A DNA stretch of 64,000 nucleotides from Ectothiorhodospira shaposhnikovii. Lineage in GTDB: Bacteria; Pseudomonadota; Gammaproteobacteria; Ectothiorhodospirales; Ectothiorhodospiraceae. A program made the position numbers and the translations under genes. The DNA is taken from assembly GCF_022227765.1 (NCBI RefSeq), contig NZ_JAJMLZ010000003.1:186001-250000 (forward strand). The letters run 5' to 3'. Below are positions 47,339-57,366 of the stretch, piece after piece (within the stretch, counting starts at the first letter, position 1; every line of letters starts with the position of its first letter). The notes beneath the pieces were generated by a model that had not been told where the DNA came from, made no database searches, and was given only the letters and a program-made list of their open reading frames with translations.

Positions 47339-48528
47339 GGGTGTCGCACCTCCCCGTCAACGGTGTCGAGCAGACGACCATGGTCGATCAGTTCCAGGGC
47401 CATCCTCGCCACCTTCCCGGAGCCGCCGCCTTCTCCCAGGCGTTCCCGTACCTCGCCCAGGGCATTTACCACCGAGCGGTGATAATCCTCGTCCATCAGC
47501 AGTCGCTCCACTTCCGCGCCGATGTTCTCCGCCGTGGCGGCATCCTGCACGAACTCCCGCACCACCGCGCGACCGGCGACGATATTGGCCAGGCCGATAT
47601 GGGGAATCAGGATCAGGCGGCTCAGAATGGCGTGGGTGATGGGAGAGACCCGGTAGATGATGGCCATGGGGGTCCTGAGCAGGGCCGCTTCCAGGGTGGC
47701 CGTGCCGGAGGCGATGATGAGGGCGCGACTGACCGCCATGACATCATAGGTTTGCCCGCTCACCAGCCGGATGTCCAGGGACGGGTCCAGATGGGGTGCC
47801 ACATCGCCGGCCACGTCCACGCCGGGGGCGAGGGGCATCACGAAACGGATATCGGGATGCCGTCGGCGCAGCCACCGGCAGGTTTCCATCATGATGGGCA
47901 GGTGGCGTCGCAGCTCCCCGCCACGGCTGCCGGGCAGCAACGCCAAGGGGGGATGGTCCGGGTCCAGACCCAGGTCCGCCAGGATCTTGTCCGGGGCGGC
48001 GGAGGGGTGGACCACGTCCACCAGGGGATTGCCCACATAGCGGACCGGGATGCCGTAACGCCGATAGACGTCCACCTCGAAGGGAAACAGCACGGCCATG
48101 GCATCGATCACCCGGCCGATGCGTTTCACCCGATGGGGGCGCCAGGCCCAGATCTGGGGGCTGACGTAAAACAGCACCCGGATGCCCAGGGCCTTGGCGG
48201 CCCTGGCCAGACGCAGGTTGAATTCCACGTAGTCCACCAGCACCAGCAGGTCCGGCGGGTCCGACCGCAGATGTTGCTTGAGGGTTTCCAGGGCCCGGCG
48301 GATATCCCGGTACTGGGCGATCACCTCCCACAGGCCCACCACCGCCAGACGTCCGGCATCCACGATCAGTTCCACCCCGGCCTCGCGCATGGCGCCGCAG
48401 CCCATGCCGGTATAGCGATTGCCGGGACGCAGGCCTTCCATGGCCCGGACCATGTTGGCGGCATGCAGGTCGCCGGAGACTTCGCCGGCGACAACCATCA
48501 CATGCAGCGGTGTGTTCGAATCAGTCAA
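47335..48528 (-). CDS. lpxB: Lipid-A-disaccharide synthase
   Basis: 397 residues. The start MTDSNTPLHVMVVAGEVSGDLHAANMV matches LpxB (E. coli MTEQRPLTIALVAGETSGD), fixing the TTG at 48528 rather than the longer upstream frame. LLPGSRGGELRRHLP and SGTATLEAALLRTPM are family motifs of this GT-B glycosyltransferase. It joins UDP-diacylglucosamine to lipid X to give the lipid A disaccharide. It overlaps the aminotransferase stop by 8 bases and the Na/Pi-type transporter start by 4 bases. Confidence 0.95.
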   Translation of the reverse strand: MTDSNTPLHVMVVAGEVSGDLHAANMVRAMEGLRPGNRYTGMGCGAMREAGVELIVDAGRLAVVGLWEVIAQYRDIRRALETLKQHLRSDPPDLLVLVDYVEFNLRLARAAKALGIRVLFYVSPQIWAWRPHRVKRIGRVIDAMAVLFPFEVDVYRRYGIPVRYVGNPLVDVVHPSAAPDKILADLGLDPDHPPLALLPGSRGGELRRHLPIMMETCRWLRRRHPDIRFVMPLAPGVDVAGDVAPHLDPSLDIRLVSGQTYDVMAVSRALIIASGTATLEAALLRTPMAIIYRVSPITHAILSRLILIPHIGLANIVAGRAVVREFVQDAATAENIGAEVERLLMDEDYHRSVVNALGEVRERLGEGGGSGKVARMALELIDHGRLLDTVDGEVRHP

Positions 48529-49615
48529 GGGCCCCCCGGATGATATCGGTGATCCGCACCAGATCCTCGTCACGGATCTCGGGATAGATGGGCAGGGACA
48601 GGCAGCGCTCGGTGACGGATTCGGTCACCGGCAGGTGGATCTGGGCGCAGCTATCGCCGAAGGCCTTCTGGCGATGCAGGGGGATGGGGTAGTACACGGC
48701 GCAGGCGATCCCGGCCTGCTGCAGGGCCTGCATGACGGCGTCCCGGCGGTCCGTTAGCAGGGTGTATTGATGAAACACGTGCACACCCAGGCCGTCCTCG
48801 AAGGGCGTGGTCACCGGTGTATCGGCCAGCAGTGCGTTGTAGCGGTGGGCGGCCCGGCGCCGTTCCTGGTTGAAGCGGTCGATGTGCTTGAGCTTGACCC
48901 GCAGGATGGCGGCCTGGATCTCGTCCAGGCGACTGTTGTAGCCGATGATGTCATGGTGATAGCGCACCCGGCTGCCGTGGTTTCTCAGGGTCCGTAACTG
49001 GTCGGCGTGCGCATCGGAACTGGTGGTGATCAGGCCGCCGTCACCGTAGCAACCCAGGTTCTTGCTGGGGAAGAAGCTGAAACAGCCGAAGGCGCCGGTG
49101 GTGCCGGTCTGGGCGCTGTTCACGGTGGCGCCGAAGGACTGGGCGCAGTCCTCCACCAGGATCAGGTCATGGGCCTTGCACAGGGCCTGGAGCCGGGGCA
49201 GGTCCGCCGGCTGTCCGAACAGGTGAACCGGCATGATGGCCCGGGTGCGTTCGTTGATGGCCGCCTCCACCTGGGCCACGTCGATATTGAAGGTGCGCGG
49301 ATCGATGTCCACGAACACCGGCACGGCCCCCACATAGCGGATGGCCTCGGCGGTGGCGATGAAGGTGAAGGCGGTGGTGATGACCTCATCCCCCTCGCCG
49401 ATACCGGCGGCGGCCAGGGCCAGATGCAGGGCATCGGTGCCGGAGGCGCAGGTGATGGCATGGGGCGTGCCCAGGTAGTCGGCCAGTTCCTGCTCCAGGC
49501 TCTGCACGTTGGGGCCCAGGATGAACTGGGTGTTTTCCAGGACCTGGGCGATTCCCGCGTCGATCTCGTCCTTCAACTGGTGGTACTGGGTCTTCAGGTC
49601 GACCATTGGAATCAT
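48521..49615 (-). CDS. gnnB: DegT/DnrJ/EryC1 aminotransferase, probable GnnB (UDP-3-keto-GlcNAc transaminase)
   Basis: 364 residues. Sugar aminotransferase fold: CASGTDALHLALAAAGIG (PLP phosphate), VEDCAQSFGA, and the PLP lysine K185 in GCFSFFPSKNLGCYGDGGLI. ATG 49615 (MIPMVDLKTQYHQLKDEID) is the family start. Next to lpxB and an oxidoreductase (49671-50633), the closest known case is GnnB of Acidithiobacillus ferrooxidans, which makes UDP-GlcNAc3N for lipid A. A WbpE-type role in O-antigen synthesis is the main alternative; context favours GnnB. Assignment of the symbol is inferred. Confidence 0.75.
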   Translation of the reverse strand: MIPMVDLKTQYHQLKDEIDAGIAQVLENTQFILGPNVQSLEQELADYLGTPHAITCASGTDALHLALAAAGIGEGDEVITTAFTFIATAEAIRYVGAVPVFVDIDPRTFNIDVAQVEAAINERTRAIMPVHLFGQPADLPRLQALCKAHDLILVEDCAQSFGATVNSAQTGTTGAFGCFSFFPSKNLGCYGDGGLITTSSDAHADQLRTLRNHGSRVRYHHDIIGYNSRLDEIQAAILRVKLKHIDRFNQERRRAAHRYNALLADTPVTTPFEDGLGVHVFHQYTLLTDRRDAVMQALQQAGIACAVYYPIPLHRQKAFGDSCAQIHLPVTESVTERCLSLPIYPEIRDEDLVRITDIIRGALD

Positions 49616-49670
49616 GGTGTGATTTTTCCTTGCTTGAATGAATACGGTCTGTGCGGGAAGGGGGAGGGCG

Positions 49671-50633
49671 TCAATCGCGCCGGTCGCGCATGGGTGACCC
49701 CTGTCGGACCAGTTCGCTGATGCGGATGGCCGTTTCCAGGGCGCGCTGGCCGTCCTCGCCGGAGACCACCACCGGGGTGCCCTGCTGGATCGCGTCCAGG
49801 AAGGCGATGATCTCCGCCTTGAGGGCATCGCCCTCCTCGAAGAAGCTTTCCTCGCTGATGACCTCGGGGATGCCCGGGAACATCTCCTTGTCGCCCAGTC
49901 GATGCACCGACAACCCCCGGTTCTGGAAATCCACCGAGACATAGGCATTTTTCTGGAAGATGCGCATCTTGCGCTCGGTCTTGAGGCTGACCCGGCTGGA
50001 GGTGACATTGGCCACGCAGCCGCTTTCGAACTCGATGCGGGCGTTGGCGATGTCGATGGCGTCGGACAGGACCCGGGCGCCGCTGGCGGCGAGGGATTTC
50101 ACCGGCGAGCGTACCATGTCCAGGATGATGTCGATGTCATGGATCATCAGGTCCAGCACCACGTTCACATCCGTGGCCCGGGGCTTGAAGGGGGCCAGGC
50201 GGTGGGATTCGATGAACAGGGGTTCGCCGCGTCGATCCGCCAGATCCATCAGGGCGGCGTTGAAGCGCTCCAGGTGTCCCACCTGCAGGATCACGCCCCG
50301 TTCCCGGGCCAGCCGGTTGAGGGCGGCGGCTTCCTCCACGGTGGAGGTGATGGGCTTTTCCACCAGCACGTGGGTGCCGTGTTCCAGGAAATCCTGGGCC
50401 ACGGGAAAGTGCAGGGTGGTGGGCACGGCAATGCTGACGGCATCCACCTGGCCAAGCAGTTCGCGGTAGTCGGTGACGGCGCGACATCCGCATTGTTCGG
50501 CCACGGCGGCGGCGGTCTCGGCACTGGCGTCGGCCACCGCCACCAGCTCTGCATTGGGAAGGGCGGCGTATTTCTGGGCGTGGAACTTGCCAAGATAGCC
50601 GACGCCGATCACGGCGCATCGTGTGGAGGTCAT
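49671..50633 (-). CDS. gnnA: Gfo/Idh/MocA oxidoreductase, probable GnnA (UDP-GlcNAc 3-dehydrogenase)
   Basis: 320 residues. Rossmann GVGYLG (residues 10-15) and the EKP motif (E92-K93-P94, VEKPITS) of the Gfo/Idh family, then [12 protein letters not shown] in the substrate domain. It would oxidise the 3-OH of UDP-GlcNAc with NAD+, giving the 3-keto sugar that GnnB aminates. ATG 50633 gives the standard N-terminus [17 protein letters not shown]. It heads the minus-strand operon and diverges from rnhB. The substrate is inferred from context. Confidence 0.75.
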   Translation of the reverse strand: MTSTRCAVIGVGYLGKFHAQKYAALPNAELVAVADASAETAAAVAEQCGCRAVTDYRELLGQVDAVSIAVPTTLHFPVAQDFLEHGTHVLVEKPITSTVEEAAALNRLARERGVILQVGHLERFNAALMDLADRRGEPLFIESHRLAPFKPRATDVNVVLDLMIHDIDIILDMVRSPVKSLAASGARVLSDAIDIANARIEFESGCVANVTSSRVSLKTERKMRIFQKNAYVSVDFQNRGLSVHRLGDKEMFPGIPEVISEESFFEEGDALKAEIIAFLDAIQQGTPVVVSGEDGQRALETAIRISELVRQGSPMRDRRD

Positions 50634-50695
50634 GGGCGGTCCCGGTGGCTTGGTGAGCGGCGCGGCACGGGCCGGTGGCCCTGATGAGGTGCGCC

Positions 50696-50724
50696 TTGAT
50701 AGCATGTCGTGCCTTCATTTTACT
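50696..50724 (+). promoter_or_regulatory. Candidate promoter of rnhB
   Basis: TTGATA (50696-50701), 17-bp spacer, TTTACT (50719-50724). Transcription would start about 18 bases before the rnhB ATG at 50749. The region also must hold a promoter for gnnA on the other strand; TAAAAT on the minus strand at 50717-50722 is a weak candidate. Confidence 0.45.
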
Positions 50725-50748
50725 CCATGCATGGTGGGAACGACATCA

Positions 50749-51354
50749 ATGACGCTTGATCCGGTGAACCTGGCCCAGGGGCCTGACGTGGCGGGTGTGG
50801 ACGAAGTGGGCCGTGGTCCGCTGGCCGGCCCGGTGGTGGCGGCGGCGGTGATCCTGGATCCCGCCCGTCCCATCGAAGGATTGAAGGATTCCAAGGCCCT
50901 GAGTCCGGCCCGGCGCGAGGCCCTGGATGCACTGATCCGGGAACGGGCCCTGGCCTGGTCCATTGCGGTCTGCGGCCCGGCGGAGATTGATGCGCTGAAC
51001 ATCCTCCAGGCCAGCCTGCTGGCCATGCGTCGGGCGGTGGAGACCCTTGCCGTCGCGCCGGCCCTGGCTTTGGTGGACGGCAATCGCTGTCCGGAAGCGA
51101 TGCCCTGTCCGGCCCGGGCGGTGGTGGGGGGGGACAGGACCGTGGCGGCCATCAGCGCGGCGTCCATCATCGCCAAGGTCCATCGGGATGCCCTGATGGT
51201 GGCCCTGGATGCCGAGCATCCCGGCTACGGGCTGGCGGGTCACAAGGGTTATCCCACTCCCGTGCATCTGGAAGCCCTGACCCGCCTGGGGCCGAGCCCC
51301 TGTCACCGGATGAGCTTTGCTCCGGTACGGCGGGCGGCCTGCCAGGCGTCCTGA
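50749..51354 (+). CDS. rnhB: Ribonuclease HII
   Basis: 201 residues. [23 protein letters not shown] holds the catalytic DEVGRGP motif, and [12 protein letters not shown] and [19 protein letters not shown] are conserved. It removes RNA from RNA-DNA hybrids and single ribonucleotides. ATG 50749 is set by GGGAA upstream; an in-frame ATG at 50731 is possible. In E. coli it follows lpxB; here lpxB is on the opposite strand 2 kb away. Confidence 0.95.
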   Translation: MTLDPVNLAQGPDVAGVDEVGRGPLAGPVVAAAVILDPARPIEGLKDSKALSPARREALDALIRERALAWSIAVCGPAEIDALNILQASLLAMRRAVETLAVAPALALVDGNRCPEAMPCPARAVVGGDRTVAAISAASIIAKVHRDALMVALDAEHPGYGLAGHKGYPTPVHLEALTRLGPSPCHRMSFAPVRRAACQAS

Positions 51355-51361
51355 ATCCGTT

Positions 51362-51381
51362 ATTCCCGCGCAAGCGGGAAT
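51362..51381. repeat. Single ATTCCC-N8-GGGAAT element
   Basis: The 20-bp palindrome ATTCCCGCGCAAGCGGGAAT is identical, base for base, to the core at 14487-14506. It lies 7 bases after the rnhB stop and 109 bases before dnaE, without the second arm. Confidence 0.85.
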
Positions 51382-51443
51382 CCATCGGCCGGTCACGGAG
51401 TGAAGCATCCTGGTCGGAAATACCTTTAACGCCCTTCCCCTGC

Positions 51444-51449
51444 TATCTT
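51444..51449 (+). promoter_or_regulatory. Candidate extended -10 for dnaE
   Basis: TATCTT preceded by TGC (extended -10) about 40 bases before the dnaE ATG; the -35 position is poor. The transcript from rnhB may also continue into dnaE. Confidence 0.3.
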
Positions 51450-51489
51450 GTCCCCCCATGCCTGCTTCATGCCTCCAGATATCACAGCG

Positions 51490-54400
51490 ATGACCCAGCC
51501 TTTCGTTCACCTCCACCTGCATTCCGAGTTTTCCCTCGTGGACGGCCTGGTCCGGGTGGGGCCGCTGGTCGCCGCCGCCAGGGGCGCGGGGATGCCCGCC
51601 TGCGCGGTGACCGACCAGAACAACCTGTTCGCCATGGTCAAGTTCTACAAGGCGGCCCTCAAGTCCGGTGTCAAGCCGATCATCGGCGCTGACCTGTGGG
51701 TGACCGCCGGCGAACCCGGTGAACCGCCCACCCGGCTGGTGCTGCTGTGCCAGAACGATCCGGGTTACAAGCGCCTCACCCGCCTCATCAGCCGGGGTTA
51801 TCAGGAGGGCCAGCAGAGCGGCACGCCGATCCTGGAACGCGAGTGGTTCACCCGCGAGGCCTGCGAGGGTCTGATCGCCCTGTCCGGCGGCCGGGAAGGG
51901 GAGGTGGGCAGGGCCCTGCTGTCCAGAGACCCCGATACGGCCGGGCCGGCCTGCGATTTCTGGTGTGATGTCTTCCCCGGTCGCTTCTACCTGGAACTGA
52001 TCCGCACCGGCCGGGAGGGGGAGGAGGATTACCTGCACGCCGCCGTGGCCCTGGCGGCCGAACGGAACCTGCCGGTGGTGGCCACCAACGATGTGCGTTT
52101 CATCAGCCCCGACGATTACGATGCCCATGAGGCCCGGGTCTGCATCCACGAGGGCCGGGTTCTGGACGACCCCCGACGGCCCAGGCTCTACAGCCCTCAG
52201 CAATACCTCAAGACCCCGGAGGAAATGGCGGAACTCTTCGCCGACATCCCCGAGGCCCTGGCCAACACGGTGGAAATCGCCCGTCGCTGCAATCTCGTCC
52301 TGACCCTGGGGGAGAACTATCTGCCGGAATACCCCATCCCCGCGGGCATGACCACGGACGAGTATTTCCGCCAGCTCTCCCATCGCGGACTGGACGAGCG
52401 CCTGGTGCGCCTGTTCCCGCCGGACACCCCGGACCGGGAGGAAAAGGAGAAGACCTACCGGGCCCGTCTGGACGTGGAACTGGACGTGATCTGCCAGATG
52501 GGATTCCCCGGCTACTTCCTCATCGTGGCGGACTTCATCCAGTGGGCCAAGGACAACGCCGTGCCGGTGGGACCGGGGCGAGGCTCAGGGGCCGGGTCTT
52601 TGGTGGCTTATGCGTTGAAGATCACCGATCTGGACCCGATCCGCTACGAACTGCTGTTCGAGCGATTCCTCAATCCGGAGCGTGTGTCCATGCCCGACTT
52701 CGATATCGACTTCTGCATGGAGAAGCGGGACAGCGTGATCGAATACGTGGCCCGGCGCTATGGCCGCGACAAGGTTTCCCAGATCATCACCTACGGTACC
52801 ATGGCCGCCAAGGCCGTGGTGCGTGACGCCGGTCGCGTGTTGGGCCATGCCTATGGCTTCGTCGATCGCATCGCCAAGCAGATCCCGTTCGAGATCGGCA
52901 TGACCCTGGACAAGGCCCTGGAGCAGGAGGAGGACCTGCGCCGCAGTTACGAGGAGGACGAAGAAGTCCGCGGCCTCATCGACCTGGCCCGCAAGCTGGA
53001 GGGGGTGGCCAGAAACGCCGGCAAGCATGCCGGGGGCGTGGTCATCGCCCCCACCACCCTGACGGATTTTTCCCCCTTGTTCTGCGAACCGGGCGGGCAG
53101 GGGGTGGTGACCCACTTCGACAAGGACGACGTGGAGGCCATCGGCCTGGTGAAGTTCGACTTCCTGGGCCTGCGCACCCTCACCATCATCGACTGGGCAG
53201 TGCAGACCATCAATGCCCGCCGGGCAAAGGCCGGCGAACCGCCCCTGGACGTCAACGACGTGCCCCTGGACGAGGACGGCACCTTCGGTCTGCTCAAGCG
53301 TCAGGAAACCACGGCGGTGTTCCAGCTGGAATCCCGCGGCATGAAGGACCTGATCAAGCGCCTGCAGCCGGACAACTTCGAGGACATCGTCGCCCTCGTG
53401 GCCCTCTACCGGCCCGGCCCCCTGCAGTCGGGGATGGTGGACGACTTCATCAACCGCAAGCACGGCCGCGCCAGGGTGGAATACCCCCACCCGGCCCTGG
53501 AGCCCATCCTGCGCCCCACCTACGGGGTCATCCTCTATCAGGAACAGGTGATGCAGATCGCCCAGGTGCTGGCCGGCTACAGCCTGGGCGGCGCCGACCT
53601 GCTGCGCCGCGCCATGGGCAAGAAGAAGCCCGAGGAGATGGCCAAGCAGCGGGAGATCTTCCTGACCGGTGCCGTGGCGCAGGGGGTGGAGGAGGCCACC
53701 GCCAGCTACATCTTCGACCTGATGGAAAAATTCGCGGGTTACGGCTTCAACAAGTCCCACTCCGCCGCCTACGCCCTGCTGTCCTACCAGACCGCCTGGC
53801 TTAAATGCCATTACCCGGCCGCCTTCATGGCGGCGGTGCTCTCCGCCGACATGGATCACACCGACAAGGTGGTGAACCTGATCGAGGAATGCCGCTGCAT
53901 GGACCTGGCGGTGATCCCGCCCGACGTGAACACGTCAAGCCATGAGTTCACGGTGCGGGATGACCGGACCATCGTCTATGGCCTGGGGGCCATCAAGGGG
54001 GTGGGGGAGTCGGCCATCCAGGTGCTCATCGACAGCCGTCGGACCGATGGCCCCTTCGCCTCGCTGGACGATCTGTGCGTGCGGGCGGATTCCCAGAAGA
54101 TCAACCGTCGCACCCTGGAGGCCCTGATCCGGGCCGGTGCCCTGGATTCCATCGGCCCCAATCGGGCGACCCTGATGCACAACCTGCCCCTGGCCATGTC
54201 CCGGGCCGAGCAGCACCGCCGGGACCAGAGCATGGGGCAGGGGGATCTGTTCGGCATGGCGCCGCCGCCGGAAGTGGAGGCGGTGGCTACCCCCGTGCTG
54301 CCGGAGTGGGAGGAAGACATCCGGCTGCTGGCGGAGAAGGAAACCCTGGGGCTCTATCTCACCGGTCATCCCATCACCCGCTACGAGGCGGAGCTGCGCC

Positions 54401-55005
54401 GCATCACCGGCAAGCGCATCGCCGATCTGCTCTCGGACCTGGCGGACAGCGCCCCCGGGCAGGGGACCGGAGAGACCCAGGGTCGGGGTCGGCAGCGGGA
54501 GCAGAATGCCCTGATCGCCGGTCTGGTGGTGGGCATCCGCCTGCGCAACGCTCCGTCCGGCCGCATGGCCTTCCTGACCCTGGATGACCGCAGTGGTCGT
54601 ATCGAAGTGGGACTGTTCGGTGAGGATTACCGCCGTTTCCAGAGTCTGCTGGTGAAGGATCGCCTGCTGGTGGTGGAAGGCGGCGTGGGCATCGACGAAT
54701 TCAGCGGCGGCGTGCGCATGCGCGGTCGGCAGGTGATGGACCTGGACCAGGCCCGGGAGCAGTTTGCCAAGCGGGTGGATCTGACCCTCAACGGCGGCAC
54801 CGACCCGGCGCTGGTGGAGGCTCTGCAGGAAAGCCTGACGCCGTTCCGGGACGGTCCCTGTCCGGTCTTCGTCAACTACAGCAACGGCCGTGCCCGCGCC
54901 CGTTTCCGGCTGGGTGATGCCTGGCAGCTGCGCCCCACCGAGGAACTGGTGCAGCGACTCCGGGGCCTGCTGGGGGAGGAGGCCGTGCAGATTCACTATC
55001 GTTAG
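51490..55005 (+). CDS. dnaE: DNA polymerase III subunit alpha
   Basis: 1171 residues, slightly longer than E. coli DnaE (1160). The PHP domain starts [17 protein letters not shown]; the polymerase palm has [24 protein letters not shown] with catalytic aspartates; HhH, OB-fold and tau-binding parts follow. It is the replicative polymerase; its partner tau is partly encoded at 2-490. ATG 51490 gives the family N-terminus; two other Met codons lie upstream in frame (51448, 51469). accA follows after 88 bases. Confidence 0.98.
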   Translation: MTQPFVHLHLHSEFSLVDGLVRVGPLVAAARGAGMPACAVTDQNNLFAMVKFYKAALKSGVKPIIGADLWVTAGEPGEPPTRLVLLCQNDPGYKRLTRLISRGYQEGQQSGTPILEREWFTREACEGLIALSGGREGEVGRALLSRDPDTAGPACDFWCDVFPGRFYLELIRTGREGEEDYLHAAVALAAERNLPVVATNDVRFISPDDYDAHEARVCIHEGRVLDDPRRPRLYSPQQYLKTPEEMAELFADIPEALANTVEIARRCNLVLTLGENYLPEYPIPAGMTTDEYFRQLSHRGLDERLVRLFPPDTPDREEKEKTYRARLDVELDVICQMGFPGYFLIVADFIQWAKDNAVPVGPGRGSGAGSLVAYALKITDLDPIRYELLFERFLNPERVSMPDFDIDFCMEKRDSVIEYVARRYGRDKVSQIITYGTMAAKAVVRDAGRVLGHAYGFVDRIAKQIPFEIGMTLDKALEQEEDLRRSYEEDEEVRGLIDLARKLEGVARNAGKHAGGVVIAPTTLTDFSPLFCEPGGQGVVTHFDKDDVEAIGLVKFDFLGLRTLTIIDWAVQTINARRAKAGEPPLDVNDVPLDEDGTFGLLKRQETTAVFQLESRGMKDLIKRLQPDNFEDIVALVALYRPGPLQSGMVDDFINRKHGRARVEYPHPALEPILRPTYGVILYQEQVMQIAQVLAGYSLGGADLLRRAMGKKKPEEMAKQREIFLTGAVAQGVEEATASYIFDLMEKFAGYGFNKSHSAAYALLSYQTAWLKCHYPAAFMAAVLSADMDHTDKVVNLIEECRCMDLAVIPPDVNTSSHEFTVRDDRTIVYGLGAIKGVGESAIQVLIDSRRTDGPFASLDDLCVRADSQKINRRTLEALIRAGALDSIGPNRATLMHNLPLAMSRAEQHRRDQSMGQGDLFGMAPPPEVEAVATPVLPEWEEDIRLLAEKETLGLYLTGHPITRYEAELRRITGKRIADLLSDLADSAPGQGTGETQGRGRQREQNALIAGLVVGIRLRNAPSGRMAFLTLDDRSGRIEVGLFGEDYRRFQSLLVKDRLLVVEGGVGIDEFSGGVRMRGRQVMDLDQAREQFAKRVDLTLNGGTDPALVEALQESLTPFRDGPCPVFVNYSNGRARARFRLGDAWQLRPTEELVQRLRGLLGEEAVQIHYR

Positions 55006-55093
55006 CCTCGCGGGGCTGCCTGCACAGGGCTGTCCCCAAACCGCCGGCCGTGTAGAATGGCCCCTTTCCCAAAACCGACCCAGACCAGCGCCG

Positions 55094-56050
55094 ATGAATC
55101 CGGATTTCCTTGAATTTGAGCAACCGATCGCCGAACTGGAAGCCAAGATCGAAGAGCTTCGTTATGTCAGTGATGATGCCGAGGTCAACATCCAGGACGA
55201 GATCACCCGTCTCGAGTCCAAGTGCAAGAGTCTGACCGAGTCCATCTTCGCCAAGCTCAACCCCTGGCAGATTTCCCAGCTGGCCCGGCATCCCCGGCGC
55301 CCCTATACCCTGGACTATGTTGCCCACCTGTTCACGGACTTCGAGGAACTGCACGGGGATCGGGCGTTCGCGGATGATCCGGCCATCGTTGGCGGCGTGG
55401 CCCGGTTCGAGGGGCGGCCGGTGATGGTCATCGGCCATCAGAAGGGTCGCGACACCAAGGAAAAGATCCATCGCAACTTCGGCATGCCCCGGCCGGAAGG
55501 CTATCGCAAGGCCCTGCGACTGATGCAGATGGCGGAACGCTTCTCCCTGCCCATCTTCACCTTCATCGACACCCCCGGCGCCTATCCCGGCGTGGGCGCG
55601 GAAGAGCGTGGCCAGAGCGAGGCCATCGCCCGCAACCTGCTGGAGATGTCCAGATTGCGTACCCCCATCATCTGCACCGTGATCGGCGAGGGGGGGTCCG
55701 GCGGCGCCCTCGCCATCGGCGTGGGCGACAAGGTGCAGATGCTCCAGTACAGCACCTATTCGGTCATCTCTCCGGAGGGGTGTGCCTCCATTCTCTGGAA
55801 GAGCGCGGAGAAGGCCGCCGATGCCGCCGAGGCCATGGGCATCACCTCTGCCCGCCTCAAGGAACTGGGCCTGATCGATGCCATCCTGCCTGAACCCCTG
55901 GGCGGCGCCCACCGCGATACCGTGGCCATGGCCGACACCTTCCGCGCCGGCCTGCTGGAAGGCCTGGATGAGCTGCAGTGCATGGACATCGATGCCCTGG
56001 TGGCCCGTCGCCACGGGCGGATCATGCAATACGGCCAGGTGAAGGAATAA
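55094..56050 (+). CDS. accA: Acetyl-CoA carboxylase carboxyltransferase subunit alpha
   Basis: 318 residues. Crotonase-like fold: [76 protein letters not shown] and [15 protein letters not shown] are standard. With AccD it transfers the carboxyl group from biotin to acetyl-CoA, giving malonyl-CoA. TAGAAT at 55053-55058 is a possible -10. Placement after dnaE is conserved. Confidence 0.98.
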   Translation: MNPDFLEFEQPIAELEAKIEELRYVSDDAEVNIQDEITRLESKCKSLTESIFAKLNPWQISQLARHPRRPYTLDYVAHLFTDFEELHGDRAFADDPAIVGGVARFEGRPVMVIGHQKGRDTKEKIHRNFGMPRPEGYRKALRLMQMAERFSLPIFTFIDTPGAYPGVGAEERGQSEAIARNLLEMSRLRTPIICTVIGEGGSGGALAIGVGDKVQMLQYSTYSVISPEGCASILWKSAEKAADAAEAMGITSARLKELGLIDAILPEPLGGAHRDTVAMADTFRAGLLEGLDELQCMDIDALVARRHGRIMQYGQVKE

Positions 56051-56075
56051 TCCCTGCCCGATCCTTCATCCCGCC

Positions 56076-57344
56076 GTGCTGGACACCCTTGCCGCCGCTC
56101 TCGAACGCCTGCCGCCGGCCCCCTTCTGGCTGATCGGCCTGAGCGGCGGCCTGGATTCCCATGTCCTGCTTCACGGCCTTCATGCCCTTTCCGGGGCGCG
56201 TACCTTGCCTCCTCTGGCCGCCGTGCATGTCCACCACGGCCTGAGTCCCCACGCCGACCGTTGGCAGACCCACTGCGAATCCCTCTGCCGTGACCTGAGC
56301 ATCCCCCTGCGGGTCCTGGTGGTGGATGCCCGGCCCGCCACCGGCGAGAGTCCCGAGGCCGCGGCCCGCGCCGCTCGCTACCGGGCCATCGCCGACGCCA
56401 TGGAACCCGGTGCGATCCTGCTCACCGCCCATCATCGCCGTGATCAGGCCGAGACCCTGCTCCTGCAGCTTCTGCGCGGCGCCGGTCCCGCCGGGCTGGC
56501 CGCCATGCCCCGGCTCAAGCCCTTTGGCCCCGGCTGGCAGGCCCGGCCGCTGTTGGATCTGGACCGGGACACCCTCGCCGATCATGCCCGCAAGGCCGCC
56601 CTGACCTGGGTGGAAGACGACAGCAACGCGGACCCGCGCTTTGACCGCAACCTGCTTCGGCAGTCGGTCATGCCCCGGCTGCGGGCACGTTGGCCGTCCC
56701 TGGATGCCACCTTGTCCCGGGCCGCCCTGTTGCAGGCGGAGGCACAGGATTTGCTGGCCGAGCGGGCCAGGGAAGACCTGGAGCAGGTGCGGGGGCGTGT
56801 GCCGGGCACGCTCTCGGTGGCCGGTCTGGCCGGGCTGCGTCGTCCCCGGCTGCGCAACGCCCTGCGGGGGTGGTTGCAGGACAAGGGTCTGCCCATGCCG
56901 GGGCGTGCCCGACTGGAGAGCCTGATCGAACAGATGCTCAAGGCCGGTTCCGACGCCGGTCCCCGGGTGGCCTGGGAGGGAGCCGAGGTCCGCCGCTACC
57001 GGGATGATCTGTATGCCATGCGGCCGCTGGTGCCGGTGGATGCGGGGCGGGTGTGGCAGTGGACGCCCACCGCGCCCCTGCGGTTGCCCGAGTTGGGCAT
57101 CACCCTGGATCCCGCCATTCTGCGGTCGCACTGGGCACTGGATCCGTCCACCCTGACGGCGCCGTTGACGGTACGTCTCCGGCGGGGCGGGGAGGTGATT
57201 CGCTGGCGCGGTCAGACCCGTTCATTGAAAAAACTGCTCCAGGAAGCGGGGATTCCGCCCTGGGAGCGTGATCGGTTGCCGCTGATTCATGTCGATGAGC
57301 AACTGGTGGCGGTCTGGGGTATGCTGCCGGGATCCCAGGACTGA
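56076..57344 (+). CDS. tilS: tRNA(Ile)-lysidine synthase
   Basis: 422 residues, GTG start 56076. The N-type ATP pyrophosphatase loop SGGLDSHVLLHGL (S23-S28 region) and AHHRRDQAETLLLQLLRGAGPAGLAAMP are diagnostic; TilS C-terminal domains follow. It converts C34 of tRNA-Ile(CAU) to lysidine so it reads AUA. It lies 25 bases after accA, as in Pseudomonas. An ATG start is absent near the N-terminal motif. Confidence 0.95.
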   Translation: MLDTLAAALERLPPAPFWLIGLSGGLDSHVLLHGLHALSGARTLPPLAAVHVHHGLSPHADRWQTHCESLCRDLSIPLRVLVVDARPATGESPEAAARAARYRAIADAMEPGAILLTAHHRRDQAETLLLQLLRGAGPAGLAAMPRLKPFGPGWQARPLLDLDRDTLADHARKAALTWVEDDSNADPRFDRNLLRQSVMPRLRARWPSLDATLSRAALLQAEAQDLLAERAREDLEQVRGRVPGTLSVAGLAGLRRPRLRNALRGWLQDKGLPMPGRARLESLIEQMLKAGSDAGPRVAWEGAEVRRYRDDLYAMRPLVPVDAGRVWQWTPTAPLRLPELGITLDPAILRSHWALDPSTLTAPLTVRLRRGGEVIRWRGQTRSLKKLLQEAGIPPWERDRLPLIHVDEQLVAVWGMLPGSQD

Positions 57345-57366
57345 ACCACGGCAACGGAGTCTCGCC

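Noticed and set aside
50582-50610. GGAACTT upstream of rnhB as a sigma-E promoter
   Set aside because: The -10 position reads CCGAT and the sequence lies in the gnnA coding start on the other strand; TTGATA-N17-TTTACT nearer to rnhB is better.
48521-50633. Aminotransferase/oxidoreductase pair as O-antigen (WbpE/WbpB) genes
   Set aside because: No glycosyltransferase, flippase or other O-antigen gene is near; overlap with lpxB points to lipid A. Kept as the main alternative.
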